NCBI GenBank assembly: GCA_963932465.1
Contig: OZ010796.1
Location: 76,156,974-76,220,973, forward strand
Source of the DNA: Maratus speciosus
Lineage: Eukaryota > Arthropoda > Arachnida > Araneae > Salticidae
Direction: 5' to 3'
DNA length: 64,000 nucleotides
Below, piece after piece: positions 44,686-55,690 of this stretch (position 1 is the first letter of the stretch; each line of letters opens with the position of its first letter). A program made the translations under genes and the position numbers. The notes under the pieces were generated by a model, which made no database searches, had not been told where the DNA came from, and saw only the letters and a program-made list of their open reading frames with translations.

Positions 44686-47500
44686 AACACGAAACATGCA
44701 AAAAAATTATGACTTGTTTTTCTACATATTGGACGACCATTTAAAGGCCAAAATTTTGCCTTAACTGAAAAAGTAAAGCTTGTGAACTTAAATGTAAATA
44801 TCGTTTATGAAAATATTCTACTATCATTTGAGTAAGTTTACTTTTATTATGTAATAAAATTGGAAATTTTTGGTTGGTATTTAAGTTACTGTTCGCTAAC
44901 CTACCTCCTACTCTTAGAAGACCTTCTTTATCAAGAAATGGATGGAGGTTTTTTACCTGACTATTATGATTAATATTACCTGATTTTTGCAAAGATTTTA
45001 TTTCCGTGTCAAAAAACTCACATTGAACACTTTTTAACAAAAAACTTTCTGCTTTGTTGAGCTCTTTGAGGTCCAGCGGACCCTCCTTTTTTTCTTTTTT
45101 ACAATTACTAAGGAACCTGAAAATAAATCCTAAAATACGAATTATTTTACAATAGTTATTACTTAAATCAATTATAGCATGCACAAAAGGATTAATAGAA
45201 ACTGAAAAAACAGATATGCTTTTAAAGTCACTTACATTAATATTTTTAAGTTCGTTTGAAAAGTCATTGGAATTAACTGCTGCAGGAATGTTGGTATTGG
45301 GATAGTGTTTTTCCTTTAGGAACAATGGACCACTCCACCATAACTCATTTAAGACTAGTTTATCAGGATTAGCTCCTCTTGTTGGAAGGTCAGCAGGGTT
45401 ATGCTGAGATGGAACATGTAGCCACTGCATCCCTTCAGTTAGTTCTTGTATTGTAGAAATCCTATTCGCAACAAATGTTTTTAGAACGTATGGTTCTTTT
45501 TCAATCCAGGACAATACTATCATGGAATCGGACTACAAGAAGATTTTATTTACACTAATCTTGAGCGCAGAAATCACTCGTTTAATAAGCTTTGTCAATA
45601 AAACTGCTGCACAAAGCTCAAGTTTTGGAACAGTTAATTTCTTTAAGGGAGAAACTCTGGATTTACTTGTCACTAAATTTACAGACACTTGACCAAATTT
45701 TGTTACTGATTTGCAGTAAATTACTGCACCATAGGCTGCTTCAGATACGTTGCTGAAACCATGTAACTCGATCATAATTGTATCTTTCAATAAAATACAC
45801 CTACTAATCTCAAATTTATTAATTAATTGTAGGGTATCAGAAAACTCTCTCCATTCCTTAGCCTCTTTGTCCGATAGCAAATATCCCAATTTAATTGTAA
45901 TAACCACAACTTCTGTTATAATTAAAGCAAAAATATTTATGCAGGAGATACTAAACATAAGGGATCGAATATACTTGCTATAGTTGATAACATTTGTCTC
46001 TTAGTGGCATTTACATCATTATGAATTTTAACATTGAAACTTAAACAATCTTTCTTCGATTTCCACAAAACTCCTAACGCTTTAGATTCTTCTGAATCAC
46101 CAAAGGGGTATATCTTGTCATTTGTTTGAGAAAGTTGTGGGGCATTACTGCACCATTTATGTAATAACATTCTTGCACTGTTTAAAATTTCTATTAATTG
46201 ATTTTGGAGTTCTAATTCAGAACTTAAAGAATCAGCTCCAGATAGAATGTCATCCATATACATGTCTTCTCTCAGTACGGGTGCTGCTAAAGGAAACTTG
46301 CTTCCTTCATCCTTAGATAATTGAAGTAGTGTTCTCATGGCCAAAAAAAGGTGCGCTAACAGTACCATAAGTAACTGTCGTTAATTCAAAATTTTTAATT
46401 GGCTCGTTAAGACCTTCCTTCCATAAGACTTTTTGCAGCTTCCTCTGATCTGGATGAATAGAGATTGCTCTATACATTTTTTGAATGTTTGCAGTGAAAG
46501 GGACGATATATTTTCTAAATCTCAACATAACTGAGAATAAATCATCTTGTATTACACCTCCGTTATATTGAATAGAATTAAGTGAGTTTCCCTTAGTTGT
46601 TAAGGAAGATGCGTTAAATACAACTCTCAAAGGCATTGATGCACTTTTTTCTATTCCTCTATACACTCCAAGATGGGGAATGTAATAGGATCCACTTTCT
46701 TCCTCGCTTTCGTTAACTTCAACCATGTGGCCTAACTGTTGATATTCTTTTAAGAAATCTGAATATAATCTTAAGTACTCAGGATCTTTTGCTAGACGAT
46801 TCCATAAAGAATTTAATTTTTTTGTAGCGATTTGTTTTTAGTTTCCTAAAACAGCTGGATCCTCTTTTAAGGGCATTTTAACAACATATTTACCATTTTT
46901 GTCTCATGTATAATTTTCTACGAAATGTTTCTCACAAATTAAAGTCTCTTTACATTTTGGTTTTTCAACCTCAATATTTTCTGTCTCCCAGAATTTTCTA
47001 AGTGTCTTGTCTAGATTAGTTTCTTTCTTTATAAACCCACAATGAACTTTATTTTCATTCTCTGTCAGAAAACTTCCCGATACAACAAAACCGAAAACTG
47101 TGTCTTGCAAAATAAGATCAGAATTATTCACACGAATTTGTCCCAGTCTCAAAAGTTCATAAAATATTCCTGCTCCTAAGAGCATGTCTACATGTTCTGG
47201 GATATTGAAACTTCATCTGCTAATTTTACATTAGGTAAATCTTGTACTGAGATTTCAATTGGACGCGAAGGCGTTAAATCTGCAGTTATTTTTGGAACTA
47301 CCAAGAAATCTAATTTTTTTACAAAACCTACATCTTTATTGCATATTGATGCATTAACTTTATGATTTATTTTAAGGTAGCATCATTTAGACCTAACACT
47401 AAGATGTTTGTTCTCTCTTTTTTTAAATGCATTAGCTCTATTAAATGGCGGGATAAAAAATTAGACTCGCTGCTTACATCTAATAAACACTTTACTCTAT
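44686..47500 (-). pseudogene. BEL/Pao pol remnant (protease, RT, RNase H, integrase zinc finger)
   Basis: Read right to left. A degenerate protease (KCLLDVSSESNFLS near 47460, with DVS where DSG is expected) and a protease-to-RT linker (47185-46904) come first. The RT palm follows, with the catalytic MYMDDILSGADS intact near 46260. Then come an RNase H-like stretch (IELHGFSNVSEAAYGAVIYC and PKLELCAAVLL, 45780-45600), SDSMIVLSWI, WLHVPSQHNPADLPTRGA, and the integrase zinc-binding HKRYLHLSSQALLFQLRQNF. Defects are frame changes near 46340 and 45945, TAG at 45535-45533 replacing the Trp expected before SDSMIVLSWI, and a frameshift in the FW motif near 44760 after which FWPLNGRPICRK continues. 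The catalytic core of the integrase is missing. Confidence 0.85.
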
Positions 47501-47521
47501 GTTTACATCTCGATTCATCAA

Positions 47522-49446
47522 TTAGAAAAAAAATATTACAGTTGAAAGTAAAATCTTGCTCTTTTTATTCGAATAGTTACTAATAAAGGTTTTCTGAACA
47601 AACTCTTCTGCATTAGCGTTCAAGACTGATGTGCCACGATTTGTTGGCCTAGAATCTGAACATTCTTCCACATTTACCTTTTCTTGTTTATTTTGTTCCG
47701 ATGAAACATATTCTTTCACGTATGTGTTGTTATTTGTTTTTGGGAAATGTATAGTTTTATGATGACGTTTTTTACAAAAGCACATGTACTTTGATGGACA
47801 ATTTGCAACTGAATGTGAATTTAAACAGTTAAAGCATAACTTGTTACTTTTTATAACATCCACCCTTTCATTGACAGATAATTTAAAATAATGCGGGCAT
47901 TTTGAAAGAGTGTGACGTTCGTGGCAAAAAATACAACTTAATGTTTTAACATGTGATAAAAATACTTTAGATACACTTTTGGAGTTAGTATATTTACGAT
48001 TAACACTAAAATTCTCAGTAAGATATTTTCCGCGTGATGTGAAATATAAATCAATCTCTCGTCCCAACTCTTCTGGTAAAAACCATTTATCTCCTTGTCT
48101 CACACTAATGTGGGAATTTGTTTCTCTATCTAATGTTTGATATAATTTATCCGATACTATAAGTTGTTTTAGACTCTCGAAATTGGAGACGTTTCTTAAA
48201 TTTAAATAATATTCCCAGTTTGTCATTAGACATGAAGCAAACTGTACATGCGTCTCATTTGGTTGTTTAACAGCTTTTCTAAATTGCTCTAAGCAAAAAT
48301 AAAGTATAGGTTGAAATTATTTTAACACTAATTCTTTTATTATTGCATAATTCTTGATATCACTTCACTATCATGTAACTAAGTTATTATGTTAGATGCT
48401 TTATCCCCTAATAAATTTAACAGAATTTCTGTTTTATATTGTTCTGGAACATTTTTAGTCTTAAAAGCTCGTTCTAAAGAAGAAAAGAAAAACCCCCATC
48501 CTTCAGGACGTATAGGAATTTTTACAGTCAAAGTTCGGATACTTTTTATCAATTGATCTAATGATTCTAATTTTATTTCACTCTCACTAATATTAGATTT
48601 AGCTTCAGATTTAATTTTAGTCAGTTCTACTTCATTTTTTGATCTTTCAAGTTTCATTTTTTCCAGATCAAATTGCTTTTGCTTCTCATTAATTCGCCTT
48701 TTCTCCTGCTCCTCATGTTTACGATTTTCAATTACAGTCAACTCTGTGAAATCCGCCGATGTATAATCCGCACTACATGTTGGAATGTAAACAATGAAAA
48801 TTGTCATTAGCAGTTAAACTTATAAAGATAAATTTGTTATATATATATATTTTTTCAGTTATCAATTTTCTAATGAATAAATATTGAAATATAAATTGGA
48901 TATAAATATTTAAATTTCCTTGAATAACAAAATTTTACTTTGGAGCAAGAAATAATGAGTGTTCATAAATTACAGAAAAAAATTATTGACATCAAAACGA
49001 AAACAAACTGCTATTGTGTTGTGTCAATGTTTAAAATAATAAATAATCAGTTAAAATTTGTATTGTATATAATTTAATTTTTCTTTAATCTTAGTTATTA
49101 AATATATTAAACCAGTATGACATTATGTTTTTCTTTTCCATTGTAATTTTTGTACAGTTGTTTCAAATTTATAGTCAGACATAAAAAAATAAAATGTAAA
49201 CAAAGGGATGATCTATAATCCGAAAAAATGTATAATCCGCCAAACCCTCGGTCCCTAAGTGTGCGGATTTCACAGAGTTGACTGTATAGCGTTTGCTATA
49301 TCTTTCACAAAATCTGGTTTATTTTTATACATTTTACTGTCTTCAATAATAACGTTTAAATCAGCAATTATCATTTTTTCATTAACATTTAGATTTATTT
49401 CAGTGGCTTTAAGCCTTAAATCCTCTTTTTTTGCACATTTAAACAT
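47522..49446 (-). pseudogene. BEL/Pao gag remnant, split by a MITE
   Basis: The gag start is at Met 49446 (an in-frame TGA lies just upstream). Its first ~54 codons run to about 49285, where a pogo-like MITE interrupts the frame. Coding resumes at 48732 with a coiled-coil region (ENRKHEEQEKRRINEKQKQ) and the conserved RPEGWGFFFSSLERAFKTKN segment. A frame change lies between 48379 and 48226. The C-terminal part (48226-47522) carries the Pao-type zinc knuckles CIFCHERHTLSKCPH and CFNCLNSHSVANCPSKYMC. The frame 48379-48807 begins with ~25 residues that come from the MITE, so that Met is not the gag start. Confidence 0.8.
48735..49284. mobile_element. pogo/Tigger-like MITE (550 bp) inside gag
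   Basis: Perfect 22-bp inverted ends beginning CAGTCAACTCTGTGAAATCC, flanked by TA on each side (48733-48734 and 49285-49286). The gag frame is in phase on the two sides if the insertion plus one TA is ignored. The interior is AT-rich and noncoding. Its perfect ends suggest it is much younger than the host element. Confidence 0.85.
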
Positions 49447-49615
49447 TGTTCAATATATGTAACAGTAAAGATAAGAAAAATCACATTCATTTACTTTTCG
49501 AATAATCTTGTGACGAATTTCGTAGCACGGAACTCTTATCATTCATTTCGGCGTTTCACTCAACTTAAAATTTGATTTTAGAAGCTCGTTGAATTTAACC
49601 CTAGGCTGCTTCTTC

Positions 49616-49632
49616 GTTGCTCAGCGGACCAT
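49616..49632 (-). promoter_or_regulatory. Primer binding site of the BEL/Pao element
   Basis: Two bases inside the 5' LTR, the minus strand reads TGGTCCGCTGAGCAACG, starting TGG as expected for pairing with the CCA end of a tRNA. The matching tRNA was not identified. Confidence 0.6.
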
Positions 49633-49634
49633 TA

Positions 49635-49826
49635 TGTTAGCTCATATTAAAATACTCACAAATACTCTAAATAACAAAACTGCAGTGCACTGTTTTTTAT
49701 TAAATAATATAACAAGAGCCGCTCATGGCTACCTCTTTCACAACAAAACATCCTAAGAACTTGTATAAACAAACGCAGACGATAAAAGCCATTGCCAATG
49801 ATACAAAGCATAAAAACGACTGAACA
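49635..49826 (-). repeat. 5' LTR of the BEL/Pao element
   Basis: 192 bp, partner of 43856-44047. Minus strand TGTTCAGTCG...GAGCTAACA. Confidence 0.9.
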
Positions 49827-49831
49827 GCATA

Positions 49832-50300
49832 TGGGAAAAACTAAGCACTCTCCATGGTGGATTTTTCTTCCTTCTTTGGACACTGGGCACACTTTCTGTG
49901 AATAATTTCTTTTTCTGATTCAGCATCATAGATACAGAGCAATAAATTCACGTCTTTAAGGGACAGCAAATGGTGTCTGATATGATCTTATTAGAGCACA
50001 GATAAGATGGTTCACCGTTTCCCGAACCTACAAAGAAAGTGGCCCCGAATTTATGAGCTTTGCAGAACTCGGGGGGGGGGGGGGGGGAGAGGAGTTAAGT
50101 TTAGTTGCAAATGATGAAACCAGATGTCAGGAAGAATTACCAGTGTCTCCAAAGCATAGAATATAAAAGGAGAAATTCTTTGTCTCTAAATCATGTAAAG
50201 CTCATATTTATTAAAATAGTCCAAATTTATCAAGCGGTCTCTCTCTGTAGTAAATGACGATTTACCAGGATCTGGTAACAATAAACAGTAAATATTCAGT
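49832..50300. other. Unassigned sequence with poly-G (50071-50087)
   Basis: No gene or repeat family recognised apart from the 17-nt G run. Confidence 0.4.
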
Positions 50301-50480
50301 TGTTCTTATTCGGGCCGAGCAAGAAACCCTTTCTCAGGCCTATTTCCTTTCATTAATATCAGGCTGAGTACGGACCGGATCTAAATCTTTTCTGTAAAAT
50401 CCGGCCCAGGCCTAAACATAATGTTTTACCTTGCCGTTTCGGACTGACATTTGATTCTATTTTCCTGAAGTTTCCAAACT
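50301..50480. repeat. CGGGCC/GGCCTA-rich degenerate repeat
   Basis: Same word usage (CGGGCCGAG, AGGCCTA, CCGGCCCAGGCC) as the blocks inside the 2.8-8.2 kb hAT element. Confidence 0.5.
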
Positions 50481-50589
50481 TTCCGATGTTCATATGAAAG
50501 TATCTATCTGTACATGCGCATTCATGGCAAACACAGCAGGGCCGCTTTTTCGTGCGCAAAGCTGTGGTATTAATATTATACATTTATAC

Positions 50590-52155
50590 ACTAACTAGCT
50601 GATATGCCCCGCGTCGCCTGGTCCATCGAAAAATAGTACGAAACGCGAAAAAACATAAAATATCGCGAAAAATTTTAAAAAAAACTGCACGAATTCCAAA
50701 TAAATTTAAATGAAAAGAAAAGAAAACAAAATTTACTATTTTGGGCTAGAAGACAACCGGATTCCTTTTACTACTTTGGAAAAATTTTAGCTATTCGCGA
50801 AAAAAATCTAAAAATCGCTAAAAATTCAAAAATCGCAGATGACAAAATTTTATTATTATGGGCTAAAAGATTAAAACAGGATTCCTTTTACGAATGTAGA
50901 AAATTCGCCGCAGAATGTAAAAAATCTCTAAACAATGCATAAAAATTCGCAAAAAATTCAAAAATCTCTGTACGAATTTTGAATAAACTTTATTGAAAAT
51001 TTATTATATTCGGCTAAAAGTTTGACATCCGATCCTTTTACGAATGTGTCAAAAGATAGCAGCGGAACGCTAAACGTCTCATTTAAAATCGATAAAATTG
51101 AAAAATCGCAGAGGAAAAAAATTAATATAGCGTGTTACAAGTTTGAAATGAATTTCTTTTATAAATGCAGAAAAATAGGGCACGGAATGCGTAAAAACGC
51201 TAAAAATCATGTTGAAATGCAGATTTTTTTTTTTCAGAAATCGCAGAGGAGAAAATCTGCTATATTAGGCTGAAAGTTTGAAACCGAAAAAATATTATGA
51301 ATGCCAAAAAATCGCTACGGAATACGAAAAGAAAATGCAAAAGAGAGCATTAAAAATTCAAAAATCGCTGAGAACACAATTCACTATAGCAGACTAAAAA
51401 CATTTACTGGAATTCTTTCACGAATGCAAAAAATCTCCAGGGAATGCAAAAAATCGCTCAAAGTGAACAAAATTTACTACATTAGGCTAAAAGTTTAAAC
51501 CAAAATCCTTTTGCGAATGTAAAAAAGTCATTGCAGAACGCGAAAAACCGCTGAAAATTGCATTAAAAAGTGCTAAAAATTACAAAAGTCGCAAAGGCCA
51601 AAAATTACTATAAGTGCTCTAAAAATTTTAATCAGAATTCTTTCACCAGTGTCAAAACTCGTTGCAAAATATCGAAAAAACTCGCATTAAAAATCGAATT
51701 AAAAATTCAAAAATTTTGGAGGACAAAATTCGCTGTATAATGCTAAAAATTTGAAACCGAATTTCTTTTATTAATATAAAAAAAATCGCTGCGAAACACA
51801 AAATAACTCTAAAAATTGCATGCAAATATTTGCGAAAATTTCAAAAATCGCTGTACGAATTCCGAATAAATTTTTTTGAAAAGAGGATAAAATTTACTAT
51901 ATTATGTACGCTAAAAGATTGAAATCGGATTCATTTTAATAATTTTTAAAAAATCGCCTCGAACCGTAAAAAAACGTTTAAAATTGCATTAAAAATCATA
52001 TTGAAAATGTCTAATCAAAAAATCTGAAATCGGGCTTTGGGGTGCATAACTAAATAGATAAAGGTATCTTCATACCAAATTTTGTAGCTCTGCGTGCAGC
52101 GGGTTTTTTTTTCAGAACATAGGCGACAGACAAACTTCTTACCTTAATATTATAG
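50590..52155 (+). mobile_element. CTAGCTGATATGCCCCGCG-type element with tandem core
   Basis: Begins ACTAGCTGATATGCCCCGCG and ends ...ACAGACAAACTTCTTACC then TTAATATTATAGACTAG, a start/end pair seen in several arthropod Helitron-like or tandem-core elements (from general knowledge). Between them about nine ~140-150-bp units repeat TTTACTATATTAGGCTAAAAG and CCTTTTACGAATGTAAAAAA followed by TCGC-AAAA words. Units are strongly diverged. The two plus-strand frames at 51022-51498 are repeat translations. Confidence 0.55.
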
Positions 52156-52730
52156 ACTAGCCCGGCGTTCCCGGGCCCGTGATAATAACCTTTAATAAAG
52201 CACAACTTGATTTTATAACTTTAATTTGATTTTGTCCAAATTAATATTTTTAAATGAAGAAATCTCCAAAAAATATTGACTTTTAATGGTAAAAGCGCTC
52301 GTAAATTTTCTCGTGATTTTTCTGTTTTTCACCTACGGTGGTTTCATGATTTTTTTAATAGTTTCTTTTGGTCCAAACTCTTTAAAATTTTTATCGTTAT
52401 AAATATAATCGTTTCTCAGCCCGTGTAAGAAATTGCGAAAAAAAATATTCATATCTACTTCTAAAAGAAATGTGTTTTCTTCTCCCTTTTAGGTAGATTT
52501 CGTGTGAAATACTACCTATTAAATTCTCCCCTTTGTTGGAATTTCTGAAAATTTTTTGCAGATCTACACCGCTCATGACTCCTAGAACCCAAAACAACCC
52601 TCAGTAAAAAAACTTTATCTATCTATATATATGTATATATATATAAACGTACAGCACAGTAATCACCAACAAAAAACAAAATAAATTCATGTGAAATGTG
52701 CCTAACAGCTGCAGTAAAACACATAAATTA
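52156..52730. other. Start of a second CTAGC-type element and AT-rich spacer
   Basis: CTAGCCCGGCGTTCCCGGGC at 52153 looks like another 5' end of the same class, abutting the previous element's 3' end. Its body was not recognised. TATATATG runs lie at 52621-52645. Confidence 0.4.
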
Positions 52731-53162
52731 AAAATAAAGCAGTATAAGATTATATTTAGCCTGAACCAGCGCACCCCCCCCCCTCACAGAACAAGAAGAA
52801 CAAGCAAAATAACTATGTAAACATTAAAACTTTAACAAAAACTAGGAAAAAGATAGGCTGCGGCCTCATCGGCAGTGGGTTATGTTTCAAAAGCAGCCGA
52901 GCATTCGATAAAATATACATTAGTAGCAGTGGGTTTCGGCCAGAACAGTGATAGCAAAATCAAACGTTAAAACATTCGATGGCTATTATCACATGCTCCC
53001 CCACCGGACCCTACGCCAACAATATTAAATGAATGCCTCACCTGGAACACAGTAAAAGATGCTAAAAATATGTTCGTTGAAAAAACCACACTCAACCAAC
53101 TTAGCCACATTGCCACAACCCAAATATAAAACAAACTAAACAGAGCAGAATCCAGCATCCAA

Positions 53163-53983
53163 TCAACCAATCCTAATTCTTTCCAGGTCTGATGCCAATC
53201 GACGCAGCACATCATCATAAAACCGTCCTTGAAAAGGCTTTAGGAAATATGAGTCATTCACTGACGTCGAAAAGCAATCGATCGGTAATGAAGAAAATCT
53301 GCAAAATCTGAATATTTTTTTTATAAAAATACAAGGTATATTGTTTTTGTAATATAGAATACTTTTAAAATTAAACAATTCCTTCTTAAACAGATGTTTA
53401 TCTGTACAAATTCTAAAAAATCGAAATATTTGACTAATAATTATATTAATATAAATGCGTTTGTAAATATTGGAGGACCAGTGAACAAGTTGATTAACCT
53501 GAAATTTAAAACTATTACGTTTATTGTAAATTGAAATATGTACTTTGTTACATTCTAAAATTATTTTTAAATCAAGGTAATCAGCCTCCAAACCATTATT
53601 GTTAGTTTTCTTTAGTGTCAGGGAATCAGGATAAATTTCTTGAGAAATTTCATTAAAATCATTATTGAAGTTTAAGACGATCAAGTCGTCTATGTATCTG
53701 TAAGCCAGGAACTGGAGATCAGCTTTATTAATACTGTACTGAAACTCATAAAAAAATAAAAATAAGTTAGCAGCTGTGGATGAGTAACTAGTACCCATAC
53801 CAATTCCATTGATCTGCAAGTATACTTTAGAACCTGTATAAACGTAATTGTTGTAAAGGCAAAACGACATAATTTATTAAACAAGTTAGAGTTGAAATCT
53901 GTAACATCTAAAACCAGTTCCACTGTCTTTAAAAGTGCCTCCTTTAAACTATTAATAGGAATTGTAGTGAATAAATGGTAGTG
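53163..53983 (-). pseudogene. Penelope-like reverse transcriptase fragment
   Basis: Minus-strand RT palm. LFTTIPINSLKEALLKTVEL comes first (N-terminal part, one frame), then a frameshift near 53875 into CLYNNYVYTGSKVYLQINGI. The motifs GIGMGTSYSSTAANLFLFFY and the catalytic RYIDDLIVLN (YxDD type) follow, then a thumb-like WSSNIYKRIYINIIISQIFR. The N-terminus is cut off where the inverted arm begins (~53984), and the frame ends at 53163 without an endonuclease domain. The open frame 53690-54190 includes arm and MITE sequence read through, so its first ~70 residues are not protein-coding. The RT type is my reading; a giant-virus-like or organellar RT is less likely given the arms. Confidence 0.65.
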
Positions 53984-54155
53984 AAACCCACTGCCACTAA
54001 TGTATATTTTATCGAATGCTCGGCTGCTTTTGAAACATAACCCACTGCCGATGAGGCCGCAGCCTATCTTTTTCCTAGTTTTTGTTAAAGTTTTAATGTT
54101 TACATAGTTATTTTGCTTGTTCTTCTTGTTCTGTGAGGGGGGGGGGGGGGTGCGC

Positions 54156-54343
54156 CAGGGATGTAGTGGAGGGTATACGGGGGTATACACCGTATACCCT
54201 CTGGATTTATTTAAGGAGCACCGTATGCCCTCTGTTTCTCAAGATAGCCATAGTATATACACTCTAGGGTATACGCTCTGCCTTGAGCGTATACCCTCTG
54301 CTTCGAACGTATACCCTCTGTGTTTTTTATGCCTACACCACTG
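54156..54343. mobile_element. hAT MITE (188 bp), GTATAC-rich family, copy 2
   Basis: The ends CAGGGATGTAG and (reverse complement) CAGTGGTGTAG match at 9 of 11. Flanks are an exact 8-bp duplication GGGTGCGC (54148-54155 and 54344-54351). The opposite inverted arm of the Penelope-like element preserves the empty site (single GCGCACCC at 52770-52777), which proves the insertion boundaries. The interior repeats GGGTATACNCTCTG words in both orientations. Confidence 0.92.
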
Positions 54344-54399
54344 GGGTGCGCTGGTTCAGGCTAAATATAATCTTATACTGCTTTATATATATATATATA

Positions 54400-54745
54400 T
54401 CACTTTCTTCTGGACACAATAACTGCACAAATCTCTTCCAAACTAATACATAAAATCAAGGGGCATAAAATCTCGGTCGAGTTCGTTAATGGGCAAAATC
54501 ACACCAACGGGATGGAAATAGGGAGGGGTTTTGTGACCCCCCCCCCCAAAAAAAACAAAAAAAAAAATTAATTTTTGTACATATCAAATCAGTTTAAAGA
54601 TTTTATTACTTCTAAAACCTGGGCCAAAAATTTATGTATCACAGATTTTTGATAAAATTAATTTGATAAAATTTTGATTAAAAAACGTTAATTTTTTTGA
54701 TAAAATTAAAAATAGGCTCAAGAGGCGCAAAAAATAGGGTTTTAG
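54400..54745. other. Unassigned AT-rich sequence with C/A tracts
   Basis: TATATA run and a C-tract at 54538-54547. No gene recognised. Confidence 0.4.
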
Positions 54746-54747
54746 GG

Positions 54748-55060
54748 AGAAAAAAAATTCATAACTTCGCCAATTCTCAAGATATCAAATCCAATTAAAT
54801 TTATTACAAATCTTCTTAATATTATCTACAACTTTTATACTGACAAGTTTTTGATAGGACCAATTTGTACTGCAAAAAAAACAAAAAAAAAAAGGGAGAT
54901 GAAAGAAGAAAAAGTTGAAAAAAAAAATCCATAACTTCGTCTATTCATAAGATATAAAATTCGCATGAATTTATTATATATCTTCTTAATATTGTCTACA
55001 ACATTTATATTGACAAGTTTTTGATAGGACCAATTCTTACAGCAAAAACAAATTAAAAAT
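54748..55060 (+). repeat. Two tandem ~180-bp units
   Basis: CATAACTTCG (54761 and 54941), then AATTTATTA-AT-TCTTCTTAATATT and GACAAGTTTTTGATAGGACCAATT (54841 and 55011) recur in order, at ~170-180-bp spacing. The minus-strand frame across them is the repeat translated twice. Confidence 0.65.
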
Positions 55061-55690
55061 ACATAGCTGTTGAAGAAAAAAATCATCGTATTAATCATCG
55101 GTTTATTCAAATCCAAACTGCTTGTTTTCTGACTCTCATTTTTAAATTCATTTTTGCTCTCAAAAGCATCCAATTGGCAGATTCTCTTATTCAAAAACTA
55201 TATAATGTGCCGTAATGATCGATATTTTGATAGAGGTAGAATATATTTCAAAAAATGATGTCAAAGTGGGCATTTTGGACCGAATTTCCCAAAGCGATTG
55301 TGTTAGAAAGGAAAATATTGACCTACTGTGAAAATAATTGTTTATAAATCAAGTTTAAATTAATTGAATGAAAAATAAAAACATAGGTCGCTTATAAATT
55401 TCCTCAAAAATCACGTCAGCAAGTTTCATATTTTTTCTATTAAAAATTAATCTGAAAGTGTGCCAGAAAATTTCGAGTTCTTGAGCATAGAAAATATTTT
55501 TTTTTAATACCGCCTTAACATGATTCTGGTAAAACCAGCGCTTACATAAAAATAAAATAAAAACTCGTCAAAAGCGACCAGTTAAAATTGTTTAAGTGGG
55601 TTTATCTCTAATCATGATTTAGTTTTTGTTGGTAAAATTAGTATATTTAACTTCGAAATCTACCTCCGCCTGTAGGCCGGGCCGGCAGGG
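55061..55690. other. Unassigned AT-rich sequence
   Basis: Nothing recognised. Confidence 0.4.

Larger units (their letters stand above)
43856..49826 (-). mobile_element. BEL/Pao LTR retrotransposon (5.97 kb), degraded
   Basis: Two 192-bp LTRs in direct orientation bound gag-pol remnants on the minus strand. Immediate flanks GCGTA (43851-43855) and GCATA (49827-49831) look like a 5-bp target duplication with one change. The gene order gag, protease, RT, RNase H, integrase zinc finger and the Pao-type zinc knuckles identify the BEL/Pao lineage. The integrase catalytic core is absent: coding similarity stops near 44686, and about 640 bp of AT-rich sequence separates it from the 3' LTR. Multiple frameshifts and nonsense codons plus ~7% LTR divergence mark an old, inactive copy. 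Confidence 0.9.
52734..54387 (-). mobile_element. Penelope-like element with inverted terminal arms
   Basis: An RT remnant (53163-53983, minus) lies between two inverted ~205-bp arms: 52734-52938 and 53984-54387, the latter split by a hAT MITE. Excluding the MITE, the arms differ by one substitution and the length of a G tract. Inverted or direct terminal repeats around a lone RT are typical of Penelope-like elements. The Cys/GIY-YIG endonuclease domain usually found at the C-terminus is not present, so the copy is truncated. The near-identity of the arms indicates a recent event. Confidence 0.65.

Noticed and set aside
48733..48807. Met at 48807 as the gag start
   Set aside because: That segment is the end of a pogo-like MITE. 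The gag N-terminus lies on the other side of the MITE, starting at 49446.
53690..54190. 166-codon frame as the true N-terminus of the RT
   Set aside because: Its first ~70 residues derive from the inverted arm and part of the hAT MITE; RT similarity begins only after ~53984.
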